DNA of 64,000 nt from Weissella thailandensis (lineage in GTDB: Bacteria > Bacillota > Bacilli > Lactobacillales > Lactobacillaceae), in the NCBI RefSeq assembly GCF_005405465.1, contig NZ_BJEC01000002.1, positions 1-64,000 of the forward strand, written 5' to 3'. A model generated the notes under the pieces. The model made no database searches. It was not told where the DNA came from and saw only the letters and a list, made by a program, of their open reading frames with translations. Positions within the stretch are counted from its first letter, which is position 1. Each line of letters starts with the position of its first letter. A program made the translations under genes and the position numbers. Below, in pieces: positions 1-7,078 of the stretch.

Positions 1-222
1 CTCAAGTCGCCATTGAATTACCTTGATTTTAAAGGAATATTGATAATTTGTCTTACTTTGACTAGCGTTGTTTAATCCATAGACACCAAGTTCCTTGATA
101 TTAGTAACCCAGTTACGAATGGTGTCTGTTCCTTTAATACCAAACTTTTTCCGTATTTTATAAGGCGGAATACCTTGTAGGTACATCGTGACTGCTTCAA
201 TTTGTACTTCTTTTGAAAACAT
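1..222 (-). CDS. IS3-family transposase OrfA, N-terminal part (cut by window edge)
   Basis: The ATG at 222 opens a frame that stays open to the left edge, giving 74 visible residues starting MFSKEVQIEAVTMYLQG. The segment that follows (roughly residues 15-45, with KIRKKFGI and TIRNWV) reads as the helix-turn-helix DNA-binding region of an IS3-family OrfA, which recognises the element's terminal repeats. It lies 52 bp inside the IS end, the usual place for orfA. The DDE catalytic part, normally made with OrfB by frameshifting, is outside the window. The family call is firm, the exact IS is not. Confidence 0.75.
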   Translation of the reverse strand, partial: MFSKEVQIEAVTMYLQGIPPYKIRKKFGIKGTDTIRNWVTNIKELGVYGLNNASQSKTNYQYSFKIKVIQWRLE

Positions 223-274
223 AGTAAAACCCCGTAAGTTTTGGAAATTACTCCAACTTACGGGGTTCAGTTCA
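1..274 (-). mobile_element. Left-truncated IS3-family (IS150-type) insertion sequence end
   Basis: The element runs off the left edge of the window, so only its start is visible. Its terminal inverted repeat read on the minus strand begins TGAACTGAACCCCGTAAGTT at position 274. This resembles the TG-starting repeats of IS150-group elements. A nearly perfect hairpin (228-267, arms AACCCCGTAAGTT and AACTTACGGGGTT) sits between the terminus and the transposase start and could block read-through transcription into the transposase. The subgroup assignment is from recalled consensus, not from a search. Confidence 0.7.
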
Positions 275-316
275 CCGACTTCTTCAAGTCTAGGACGGCT
301 TTTATTATGTCGTTTT

Positions 317-1795
317 TTAGATATGCCGAGATAATGATTCATCACTAACATTTTGTGACATCGAATCATCCATATCTTGCAGCATCCGATGCATCTGCTG
401 CACCTCTTGCTTGCTTTGTTGCGTCATTTTTTTGGCAATTTTATTCATCTTACCCATCGGAGCAACGACTTTTTTATGAGCTGGTTGGTTCTTTTTTTTA
501 TCCTTGTTTTGTTGAATATCCTTGGATTCATTACCTTTTCTATCAACACCATTCGCCTGGCGAATTTTTTCAAAGTTACCATCCTTATTTTTTTGAAACA
601 AGCGATCAGTTTTATTTTTTATCTGCTGGTCATTGGTTGGTTCTTTAAAGTTTTCATTGAATTGTCGATAAATCCCGTTAGCTAATTCTTTACGCAACCG
701 ATTATCTTGCTTTTCTGACCACTTTAATTGGCCCTGATGCTGTTGACCATGTGTCTCTTGCATCATACCATCCATTTTTTGTGCGGTTGCTTGAAAGGAC
801 TGATAATCATCTTTCAATTCATGCGTTAGCATCTTATCAATTAATTGATTCATTTGCCGATTAGCTGTTGCCATCCGGCTAGAGTCGTCAGTTACTATAC
901 TATCAGTATTGCCAACTTTCCAACGTCCCCGTAAATCTTTTGGCAATACCTCAAAAATTTTCTGAAGGTCGGCCGCGTAATGGTGCGTTTCATCTAACTT
1001 AGATAACGTATCGTTTTTAATGCTACTACGATAATTACCCACTGCTTCGTAGACATCAGCGCGTTTAATTTTAGTAGCATCTGATTCTAACTCATAGCGA
1101 AATTTACTCTCTGCTTGTTTCTTGGCCTTAAAGTCAATTACCCCTTTGGGTTCACCGGACTTATGCAACATACTTGGTCGTGTTTCTTTAGATTCTTTAG
1201 CGTACCAAATGTGCATGTTTAAGTGGTCTGTATCTTGATGAACAGCACCAAACCAAATAACATCATCTGGACTTTCACCCAACGGCTGCGCCCCACCTTT
1301 ATCAAATAAATCTTGTACAATATGCTGTTCCGCACGCTTTAATCGATCTTGGTCTAATTGCTTAGTTTCTGGATCGTATAAGCCATTTTCACCTAACCAA
1401 TCACCACGCATTGAAAAAGCCATTTCATGTAAGATATTACCATTTTTCTGTGCGGTATTTAAACGATTTTCTAGACGATCCATCTGCTCATCAGTCATGT
1501 TCAATGTCTGCCCATCAAATAGTGGGTGTTCGTCACCCGTTGCCGAAAAGCGAGAACTGTATCCAAAGCTATCATTAGCTGTTATGATCATTTCCGAATC
1601 AGTAACATCCACCAGTGACTGATTATTTTCATCCATGACTTTAGAACTTTTCGCCGCATACGTTCGAACTAAATTACCAAATTGTTTACCTTCTTTATTT
1701 GCTTGTGATGCCGTTGAAAAGTGTGTGGGTAACAATACAGCACCGGTCTTTTTTTCACCGGTTGCAAAATTAGCAAAGCCCCCCGTTTTTGCCAT
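317..1795 (-). CDS. mobL: MobL/MobP-type relaxase
   Basis: This 492-residue protein is the likely plasmid mobilisation relaxase, which nicks oriT and stays bound to the 5' end of the transferred strand. The key motif HQDTDHLNMH (residues 186-195) supplies the metal-binding histidines H186, H191 and H195 typical of MobP/MobL enzymes. The expected catalytic Tyr lies nearer the N-terminus and Y46 or Y79 are candidates, but I cannot choose. The C-terminal third is Lys/Gln rich and looks like a disordered DNA-binding tail. It is the last gene of a five-gene minus-strand operon that starts at 3918, and begins 1 bp after the previous stop codon. A degraded copy of its 3' end lies at 12360-12590. Confidence 0.85.
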   Translation of the reverse strand: MAKTGGFANFATGEKKTGAVLLPTHFSTASQANKEGKQFGNLVRTYAAKSSKVMDENNQSLVDVTDSEMIITANDSFGYSSRFSATGDEHPLFDGQTLNMTDEQMDRLENRLNTAQKNGNILHEMAFSMRGDWLGENGLYDPETKQLDQDRLKRAEQHIVQDLFDKGGAQPLGESPDDVIWFGAVHQDTDHLNMHIWYAKESKETRPSMLHKSGEPKGVIDFKAKKQAESKFRYELESDATKIKRADVYEAVGNYRSSIKNDTLSKLDETHHYAADLQKIFEVLPKDLRGRWKVGNTDSIVTDDSSRMATANRQMNQLIDKMLTHELKDDYQSFQATAQKMDGMMQETHGQQHQGQLKWSEKQDNRLRKELANGIYRQFNENFKEPTNDQQIKNKTDRLFQKNKDGNFEKIRQANGVDRKGNESKDIQQNKDKKKNQPAHKKVVAPMGKMNKIAKKMTQQSKQEVQQMHRMLQDMDDSMSQNVSDESLSRHI

Positions 1796-1796
1796 C

Positions 1797-2135
1797 TTAT
1801 TTCACCCCCTGCTCCTTACAATACGTATCCAAAGCTTCTTGAATTTCTAATAAATTATCAAAGTCAATTTCTGGAAAACGTTTAATAGCACGTGCAATAT
1901 ATTTATGATCAGACTGCCGTAAAATACGTGAACAAGCACGATTACTTTGGTCAAATTGATTAATCAGTATGTGCGAAAATTGTGCCACCCAATAATACTT
2001 TTGTTGATACTTTTTATCTTTTTCTGATTCGATAATATCATCAACATCGTTAAAAGCCTTTTCTTCTGGATGCAACCAATCTTCTTCATGTAACTTTTCC
2101 AACGCTGCTTGTAAATCAAATGATGTTTTAGTCAT
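1797..2135 (-). CDS. Unknown protein of mobilisation operon (112 aa)
   Basis: I do not recognise this protein. It is soluble-looking, acidic, without signal peptide or membrane segment, and begins MTKTSFDLQAALEKLHEED. I chose the start at 2135 because GGAG lies 7 nt upstream. An earlier in-frame ATG at 2156 has no ribosome binding site. The start overlaps the stop of the upstream gene by 8 nt and the stop lies 1 bp from the relaxase start, so the three genes are translationally coupled. That tight packing suggests a relaxosome or plasmid-transfer accessory role, which is inference only. Confidence 0.6.
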   Translation of the reverse strand: MTKTSFDLQAALEKLHEEDWLHPEEKAFNDVDDIIESEKDKKYQQKYYWVAQFSHILINQFDQSNRACSRILRQSDHKYIARAIKRFPEIDFDNLLEIQEALDTYCKEQGVK

Positions 2136-2811
2136 GTTTAAACTCCAATCCTTCATTACTACGACGTTTTTGTTTATGAGCTAGATCCTGCTTACGACGT
2201 TCTTGATAAGCAGCAAAGTCTTTCGCATACTGACTAGAATCGTCTAACTCTGAGCGAATATCTGTTTGTATAACATCATCAAGCTGTCGAGACGGGCCGA
2301 ATGACGTAACATTTTCTAGATACTCCATCGCTGCTGTAAATGAGGCAATTTCCTTTATGTCCTTCATCTGATAATTAATTTCATTAAGCATCGGGTCGAC
2401 ATCGTTTAATTGATCCATTTTTTCTAGTAATTGAGCGTAAGACAACGTGTTATTTTTAGGATTAAGGATAACTTGATTAACAAAAAAGTTCATAGTAAAG
2501 CGATATAGGCTTGCTGATTTATCTGTATCAATCCCTGTTTCCGGATGCTGTTTTAACCAGCTAACTAATGTATCTCGATACCATAATTCTTGGCTGCTTA
2601 TTCTAATACCGACATGACCATTACGATTTCTCTCACTATCAATTTCATGATCCACCAACTCATTCACATTAATAATTCCATGTACTTCATCCGCTACTTT
2701 TGGGTCTAAATCTTCATCTGAATAATTTTTAAATTTCTTCTTTAAATACTTTAAACGATTCTGATTTTTACGCTTTAATTTTTGTCGAAATTCACTTAAT
2801 GTTTGCATCAT
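2128..2811 (-). CDS. Unknown protein of mobilisation operon (227 aa)
   Basis: The product is unrecognised. It starts with a very basic N-terminus (residues 8-30, rich in Lys and Arg), followed by acidic and polar mainly helical sequence, and ends in another basic stretch. There is no membrane segment. Its start codon overlaps the stop codon of the upstream nuclease gene in a TAATG arrangement, with GGAGAG just upstream, which indicates translational coupling. A DNA- or relaxase-binding accessory function would fit the charge pattern and the context but is not shown by any motif I can name. Confidence 0.6.
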   Translation of the reverse strand: MMQTLSEFRQKLKRKNQNRLKYLKKKFKNYSDEDLDPKVADEVHGIINVNELVDHEIDSERNRNGHVGIRISSQELWYRDTLVSWLKQHPETGIDTDKSASLYRFTMNFFVNQVILNPKNNTLSYAQLLEKMDQLNDVDPMLNEINYQMKDIKEIASFTAAMEYLENVTSFGPSRQLDDVIQTDIRSELDDSSQYAKDFAAYQERRKQDLAHKQKRRSNEGLEFKHD

Positions 2812-3596
2812 TAATTCTCTCCATTTTTCTGTAAGGCGGTTCCAGTATAATAATTAATCTGCCAACCTGGTTGACTGTTAAATACATACACGTGGAATTT
2901 GATACTATCATCACCAATTGACTGAGCTTGCATTTCTACACCACGTGGGACACGTTCCACATTTCGATATAACGGTGTTACTTGATAACGAACAAAATGT
3001 TTAGATGATTGTTTCAAATAATCAGCCACTGCGTTCTCGTAATCTTCCATTGACTGTTGTTGATCATATTGATGAGTCGCATTAAATGCCATCGTTCCAG
3101 TAACTAAATTGCGGGCATCGTTATTTAAACCAGATAGCTGATAACCAATTAAATGTGACCGATTATAAAGATAGTTTTCCTGCCTGGTCTGGTTAAATTT
3201 ATAAACATGATAGCCAGGCGTTTTAACTGTTAATCGTTCTCTTTTTTCAGTTGGCATTCGCGATTTATCTAACATGGCATTGGCTTGTTTTGGTCGACCT
3301 AACCAATCTCGTGGTGATAGGTCTAACCAACCACCTTTTTGTGTTTCTAATTCACTTTGTTTAAAGTCGGGTTGATTATTTGCAACTGGAATTGTTTGTT
3401 GGTTCGTGTAATCTTTTGCAGCTAAGTCATTAGATTGATTATCAATATTTTTAGCAACAGGTGCAGCACTAGATTCCCCAACTCGATTAAAGACTTTATC
3501 TAAAATCGCATCACGTTTTATAAAAATAAGCAGTGCCAAAACAATCACGAAAATGATACTAAATCTACGAAACCAACGATGATGAAAACTATACAT
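2811..3596 (-). CDS. Membrane-anchored EndA-like DNA/RNA non-specific endonuclease
   Basis: The 261-residue protein has a basic N-terminus, one hydrophobic anchor (residues about 11-27) with an outside C-terminal part, a variable linker to about residue 85, and then a beta-beta-alpha metal nuclease domain. The core reads YLYNRSHLIGYQLSG (from 143), matching the NRGH/DRGH motif of EndA and streptococcal DNases, with H148 as expected general base. It continues NLVTGTMAFN (163-172), where N172 would bind the metal. The predicted activity is cleavage of extracellular or incoming nucleic acid at the cell surface. It is second in the mobilisation operon, 10 bp after the RHH gene, which is an unusual place for a surface nuclease. 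Confidence 0.8.
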   Translation of the reverse strand: MYSFHHRWFRRFSIIFVIVLALLIFIKRDAILDKVFNRVGESSAAPVAKNIDNQSNDLAAKDYTNQQTIPVANNQPDFKQSELETQKGGWLDLSPRDWLGRPKQANAMLDKSRMPTEKRERLTVKTPGYHVYKFNQTRQENYLYNRSHLIGYQLSGLNNDARNLVTGTMAFNATHQYDQQQSMEDYENAVADYLKQSSKHFVRYQVTPLYRNVERVPRGVEMQAQSIGDDSIKFHVYVFNSQPGWQINYYTGTALQKNGEN

Positions 3597-3606
3597 TCTA
3601 ACCTCC

Positions 3607-3918
3607 CTATCTACCGTAAGAATCGTCGTACATATATTGAATCATACGATTAATCGAATCATTTAATGTCACTAAATCTTTTGAAATTGCATGTTGTGAT
3701 TCAGTCGTGACATGCGTTAATGTATTCAACTGTTTAGTAACATCCTGCAATGGTTCTAATAAAATCTCAGTAGCATTTGCTTGCTCTAAGTTCTGTACAA
3801 AGTTATCTATAATAATTTGTAAAAGTGCATTACGTGAAATCTTATTACGTGCAGCCTCTTCATCTAGAATTTTTAAAGTATGGTCTGATATGTTTCGAAG
3901 TACGAATTGATTTGCCAT
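3607..3918 (-). CDS. Ribbon-helix-helix DNA-binding protein, relaxosome accessory candidate
   Basis: The first gene of the mobilisation operon encodes 103 residues. The start MANQFVLRNISDHT has GGAGG 8 nt upstream, which is better than an upstream in-frame start. Residues 3-45 fit a ribbon-helix-helix fold: a short beta strand (QFVLRNI), a first helix around LKILDEEAARN, then ISRNALLQIIIDNFV. Such CopG/MobC-like proteins bind arrays of short direct repeats and assist relaxases, or act in plasmid partition. The C-terminal half looks like a helical oligomerisation region. The array of eight heptamers at 4081-4167, directly upstream, is the obvious binding target, though this is inference. Confidence 0.7.
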   Translation of the reverse strand: MANQFVLRNISDHTLKILDEEAARNKISRNALLQIIIDNFVQNLEQANATEILLEPLQDVTKQLNTLTHVTTESQHAISKDLVTLNDSINRMIQYMYDDSYGR

Positions 3919-4010
3919 TAAATAATCCTCCATCACTAAGTTCAATTTAAATTATTTAACCGAGGCTAAATAAAATTCAAAACCAATAAATAATAATTAA
4001 CAGGTTAAGG

Positions 4011-4056
4011 GGGAATGATACCACGCTGTGATATAACCCCGCTGTGCGGGCATTCC
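4011..4056. other. Candidate origin of transfer (oriT) inverted repeats
   Basis: Between the two divergent halves of the mobile region lies a nested repeat. The outer arms are GGAATG (4012-4017) and CATTCC (4051-4056), and an inner hairpin CCCGC-TGT-GCGGG occupies 4038-4050. CGCTGTG also occurs twice as a direct repeat (4024-4030 and 4040-4046). Position next to the relaxase operon and the RHH gene, plus the inverted repeat structure, are typical of MobP-family oriT sites. The nick site cannot be assigned by eye. Confidence 0.5.
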
Positions 4057-4080
4057 TTTTGATACTAAGAGATTTAAATT

Positions 4081-4172
4081 GTTTAACCTATGTTGAACCC
4101 CCTGTTGAACCTTTATTTAACGTCTTGTTTAACCTATGTTGAACCCCTTGTTTAACCTTTGTTTAACGTATT
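4081..4172. repeat. Two tandem 46-bp units carrying eight phased GTTKAAC heptamers
   Basis: Two 46-bp units (4081-4126 and 4127-4172) share an identical first 21 bp. Within them the heptamer GTTTAAC or GTTGAAC, once ATTTAAC, starts at 4081, 4092, 4104, 4115, 4127, 4138, 4150 and 4161. The spacing alternates strictly 11 and 12 bp, close to one helical turn. This is what an RHH protein binding cooperatively along one face of DNA would need. Function as operator, relaxosome site or centromere cannot be separated from sequence. Confidence 0.8.
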
Positions 4173-4187
4173 TTTTGGTTAAAAATA

Positions 4188-4223
4188 TTGCGGAATTGTC
4201 ATTTTTATTAGTCAATTCCGCAA
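4188..4223 (-). terminator. Intrinsic terminator of the leading-region operon
   Basis: Perfect 11-bp inverted repeat TTGCGGAATTG (4188-4198) with CAATTCCGCAA (4213-4223), followed on the minus strand by ATATTTTT. It lies just after the stop codon of the coiled-coil membrane protein gene. Confidence 0.75.
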
Positions 4224-4227
4224 GCTT

Positions 4228-5244
4228 TTATTCAAATAACTTGGCGACATTTAACTGTCCATTTTGTTGCTTAGTTTTTTGTTTTTCTAATTGTTGAATC
4301 TTATTTCTTTCGTCTGAAATATCTTCTTTGGCATTAGAAATATCTTTCCTAAAGTCTGTTATTTTCGACTCATAAGTTTCAATTGATTCGCTTGCTTGAT
4401 CTTGTTCATCATCCATCATATCTTTCATTTGTACACGGATTGATTTAATATTTTCTTCCTGTTCATCAATAGCTGTTTGCCACTTTTTAATTGCTGCTTT
4501 ATCTTTCTTAATATGCTGCTGTTGTTCTTGAATATTGTCACTCGTTTGTGCAATTACTAACTGCTTTTTACTCTTTACATTGAGCTTGTTATTCATGTGT
4601 AATTGATCATCATTATTAACAATCACCGTTGCTAATTGATCGCTCGATTGGGTCTTTTTAACTGAGCTATCACTCTCATTAGTTGCAATATTTATGTCCG
4701 CAGTATCAACTGTTTTATCCTCAAACGTGACCCGAACATCCTGGAAATTCGTCTTTAATTTTTCAAACTGAACGACCATGGTATTCGCTGACGTTGGGAT
4801 AATATGATACTCAGACTGACCTGATTGAATATAACGATCACCTGCAAATGAAAGCTTGTAGCGTTTCATGTTAATACCTGATAAAGTTGATTCATTGTTA
4901 TTACCAGTGAACTTAAAATGTAGTTCAAGTAACCCCGAATCTTCATTAAATCTTTTCTCTGTCAGCTGTACATTTGCCCCTTGATTGCCGAATGCCATTT
5001 TCTGATTAAGCTTAGTTGAAACGGTACCTGATGGCCGCGGCATGATCATTGAATAAGCAATGATCGCAACACCAATTCCAAGTAAACCAAGCAACCTAAT
5101 TGTCACTGATTTTCGATGTTGATCATACCGATTATATTTGTGGTTACCATGCCATACTCGCCAGTTATACCAAGTTCTACTCCACCATCCAGCCCTTTCT
5201 TTCAGGTGTGGCTTTTCGCTATACTTCACCTTGACATGTTGCAT
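4228..5244 (-). CDS. Single-pass membrane protein with C-terminal coiled coil, unknown function
   Basis: I do not recognise the family. The 338 residues comprise a basic, aromatic-rich N-terminus (1-48), one hydrophobic segment (about 49-66, LLGLLGIGVAIIAYSMI), a middle region of beta-type sequence (about 75-200), and a long charged heptad-like coiled coil (about 230-330). The arrangement suggests the bulk is outside the membrane. The gene is the last of the minus-strand operon that includes SSB, and starts 9 bp after SSB ends, with GGAGG in front. Possible roles are cell-surface exclusion or assisting DNA uptake after transfer. Both are guesses from context. Confidence 0.6.
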   Translation of the reverse strand: MQHVKVKYSEKPHLKERAGWWSRTWYNWRVWHGNHKYNRYDQHRKSVTIRLLGLLGIGVAIIAYSMIMPRPSGTVSTKLNQKMAFGNQGANVQLTEKRFNEDSGLLELHFKFTGNNNESTLSGINMKRYKLSFAGDRYIQSGQSEYHIIPTSANTMVVQFEKLKTNFQDVRVTFEDKTVDTADINIATNESDSSVKKTQSSDQLATVIVNNDDQLHMNNKLNVKSKKQLVIAQTSDNIQEQQQHIKKDKAAIKKWQTAIDEQEENIKSIRVQMKDMMDDEQDQASESIETYESKITDFRKDISNAKEDISDERNKIQQLEKQKTKQQNGQLNVAKLFE

Positions 5245-5253
5245 TAAAGCCTC

Positions 5254-5673
5254 CTACCTAATCTCTAAATCTTCATTTGTTAAACCATTTATTCCTTGCA
5301 AAGTTGACTCATACTCATCAACCATACCGTCATTTTTAGCAATCTCTTTTTCAGATTGTTTCGTCGTCCACGGCATGAATGACGTGACCACATTAGTTGC
5401 TCGATATTGTGATTGTCCCTCTGTCGTTTCATACATTTCACTTTGTATATTGAACTGTACTTCGATTGGCGCACCCTTTTTATTTGCATATTGATAAAGC
5501 ATCTCAGCAGTTTTACCAAACGCCACATAATAAATAAAATCCGTACGAGCTTTTTTACTTAAATAACGCTGCACAGCTAAACCAAAACGTACCATTTTAA
5601 TATCTTGTTTTTCACCAACTGTTTGTAGTTCAAACTCTTTTACAAGCCGACCAACATGAATATTTGTCTGCAT
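5254..5673 (-). CDS. ssb: Plasmid-type single-stranded DNA-binding protein
   Basis: This 139-residue protein has the SSB OB-fold layout: an N-terminal strand with TNIHVGRLVKEFELQ, then VRFGLAVQRYL, DFIYYVAFGKTAEMLYQYANKKGAPIEV-type sequence, and a strand ending about residue 105. It would coat single-stranded DNA. The C-terminus (LTNEDLEIR) lacks the acidic DDDLPF-type tip that recruits partner proteins in chromosomal SSBs. This fits a plasmid accessory copy. SSB is a classic leading-region gene of conjugative plasmids, expressed early in the recipient. It sits between an unknown 106-residue gene and the coiled-coil protein gene in one operon. Confidence 0.8.
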   Translation of the reverse strand: MQTNIHVGRLVKEFELQTVGEKQDIKMVRFGLAVQRYLSKKARTDFIYYVAFGKTAEMLYQYANKKGAPIEVQFNIQSEMYETTEGQSQYRATNVVTSFMPWTTKQSEKEIAKNDGMVDEYESTLQGINGLTNEDLEIR

Positions 5674-5693
5674 AACTTACCCCTTATTTCTTC

Positions 5694-6014
5694 CTACTTA
5701 TTAAAAAGATGTTCTAAATTATCGCAACCACCTTGCAACTTTTCTATTAGAAACTGTTCCAAATTTTGTGATGTTTTTGTTACCTCAGTTAAGCAATCTT
5801 TATCCGAAATCTGTTCATTAACTGCTGCATCTTCAATAACGAACAATTGACCATCTTTTGCTACCATTACTTGCCCCACAAGTATCTCATCTTTATCTAG
5901 TACGCTGACAAAATGCCCCACACCAACTAAACCATCGCTTTGCAAACATCTAGCAAAATAAATATTGGTTTCAGGCTCATCAACAAATAACGGTAATTCC
6001 ATTTGTTTCCACAT
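5694..6014 (-). CDS. Unknown small protein in ssb operon (106 aa)
   Basis: Unrecognised 106-residue acidic protein starting MWKQMELPLFVDEPE, with no membrane segment. GGGGG stands 7 nt before the ATG. It lies 20 bp upstream of ssb and 13 bp downstream of the preceding small gene, so it is surely co-transcribed. Small acidic leading-region proteins often act as antirestriction or SOS-inhibiting factors, but there is no motif here to support such a call. Confidence 0.55.
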   Translation of the reverse strand: MWKQMELPLFVDEPETNIYFARCLQSDGLVGVGHFVSVLDKDEILVGQVMVAKDGQLFVIEDAAVNEQISDKDCLTEVTKTSQNLEQFLIEKLQGGCDNLEHLFNK

Positions 6015-6027
6015 AAACTACCCCCGT

Positions 6028-6258
6028 TTATTCGGTCGGACGCACTAACTGACCAAATGATGCACCAGTTTGTGCCATCTTTTGTTGAACTTGATTTAAT
6101 GTTTGGCTATCAATTCGATAAATCCAAACTGCCTGCTTTTGAATAACCATTTGACCTCTTTGAGACAGAATAAATCGATTAAGCTCTGCCATTGAATTAG
6201 CTACTATTAAAATACGTTGACGCCCTAGATCAACTGCAATGTATTTAAAATCCATCAT
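6028..6258 (-). CDS. Unknown small protein in ssb operon (76 aa)
   Basis: Unrecognised 76-residue protein starting MMDFKYIAVDLGRQRILIVANSMAELNRF, of mixed alpha/beta character without membrane segments. Two ATG codons in tandem are possible starts and GGGAGG stands 5 and 8 nt upstream of them. Its ribosome binding site overlaps the stop codon of the 56-codon gene upstream. Co-transcription with ssb is very likely. Function unknown. Confidence 0.55.
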   Translation of the reverse strand: MMDFKYIAVDLGRQRILIVANSMAELNRFILSQRGQMVIQKQAVWIYRIDSQTLNQVQQKMAQTGASFGQLVRPTE

Positions 6259-6260
6259 CG

Positions 6261-6431
6261 TTACCTCCCTGGCTCTGCTGCATTAAATCCAATTAATACA
6301 ACCCCCTTCTGCCATTTCATGAAAGTACGTTGCCATAAACCAATTAGCAACCACTTACTCCACAAAATACTTACTAATTTTTCACATCTCTTACTTACTC
6401 TTTGACTTAATATAAAATCATTTGCTAACAT
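6261..6431 (-). CDS. Unknown 56-aa protein, first gene of ssb operon
   Basis: A short frame starts at the ATG at 6431, with AGGAAAACAAGG in front, and encodes 56 residues (MLANDFILSQRVSKRCEKL at the start). It is basic and tryptophan-rich in the middle (LWSKWLLIGLWQRTF), possibly a membrane-associated amphipathic helix. The stop codon overlaps the Shine-Dalgarno of the next gene, a sign of a genuine coupled gene. No family recognised. It lies directly downstream of the hairpin-dense segment 6520-7000. Confidence 0.45.
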   Translation of the reverse strand: MLANDFILSQRVSKRCEKLVSILWSKWLLIGLWQRTFMKWQKGVVLIGFNAAEPGR

Positions 6432-6519
6432 CCTTGTTTTCCTCTTTAACTACTCACTTTAACGACAAAGCTTTCATTATTCGGTGAAGCATTTCATGTT
6501 ATCTACTGGTGCTTAACTC

Positions 6520-7000
6520 ATCAAAACAACGCGTAGCGTTAGTTAGGAGAGTTCGCCCTTAAAGCGAGCTATCCCAACAAAACACTAACCTCGATCAGAG
6601 TGATCAAAATCACTGTTTTGTCGTCCAATTACAAGAATTGGCACACGTTTAAAGCCAGCACTGCCCAGCCACAATCACAACATCATTTCGAGTTAAACGG
6701 TCGAATTATGAACTAAGCACCATGAATCAATTATGATTGCCGTGTGACGCCATTTTCAGTACGTCCACCCTGACCTTTTTGTGCATTTACATGGTTGTCA
6801 CCACCAGTGAATATCATTAACTTCACATTACTTTAAACGCCCGCTACGTCGTTCTCAGGCACCCTTCTGACGACGTGTGAGCGATGCGAACTCCAACTGC
6901 CCATACAGGATTACGACGTCGCATTGTGTAACTGTTTCGGGATAATGTCGGTGTAATAAAAAACGTTACTACACCCCCTCTGTGGACATTAGTAACGTCA
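6520..7000. promoter_or_regulatory. Hairpin-dense non-coding region upstream of the ssb operon
   Basis: No open frame of note crosses this segment, and its base composition is higher in G+C than its flanks. It contains many inverted repeats: GATCAgagTGATC (about 6593-6605), CCAATTacaagAATTGG (6625-6641), TTCGA..TCGAA (about 6688-6706), GTGAA..TTCAC (about 6807-6825), a long stem (6843-6883) built from CGCT-ACGTCGT-CAG and CTG-ACGACGT-AGCG, and ACGTTACTA..TAGTAACGT (about 6963-6998). It could be a single-strand promoter, a single-strand origin or a structured RNA. Confidence 0.45.
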
Positions 7001-7043
7001 TTTCCGCACGCTTATGGCCACAAGATATGGCTTGGGTCATATC

Positions 7044-7072
7044 TTCACAAGTAACACAAAAAATGCTATAAT
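7044..7072 (+). promoter_or_regulatory. Sigma-A promoter of a candidate small RNA
   Basis: TTCACA (7044-7049), a 17-bp spacer and TATAAT (7067-7072) form a near-consensus promoter on the plus strand. No good coding frame follows. Transcription would start near 7079. Confidence 0.6.
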
Positions 7073-7078
7073 GGCAGA

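Noticed and set aside
355-685. Two plus-strand frames inside the mobL gene
   Set aside because: Shadows of the relaxase reading frame.
4081-4172. CRISPR-like repeat array
   Set aside because: Heptamers at 11-12 bp spacing with no unique spacers of 30 bp or more; an iteron-like array fits better.
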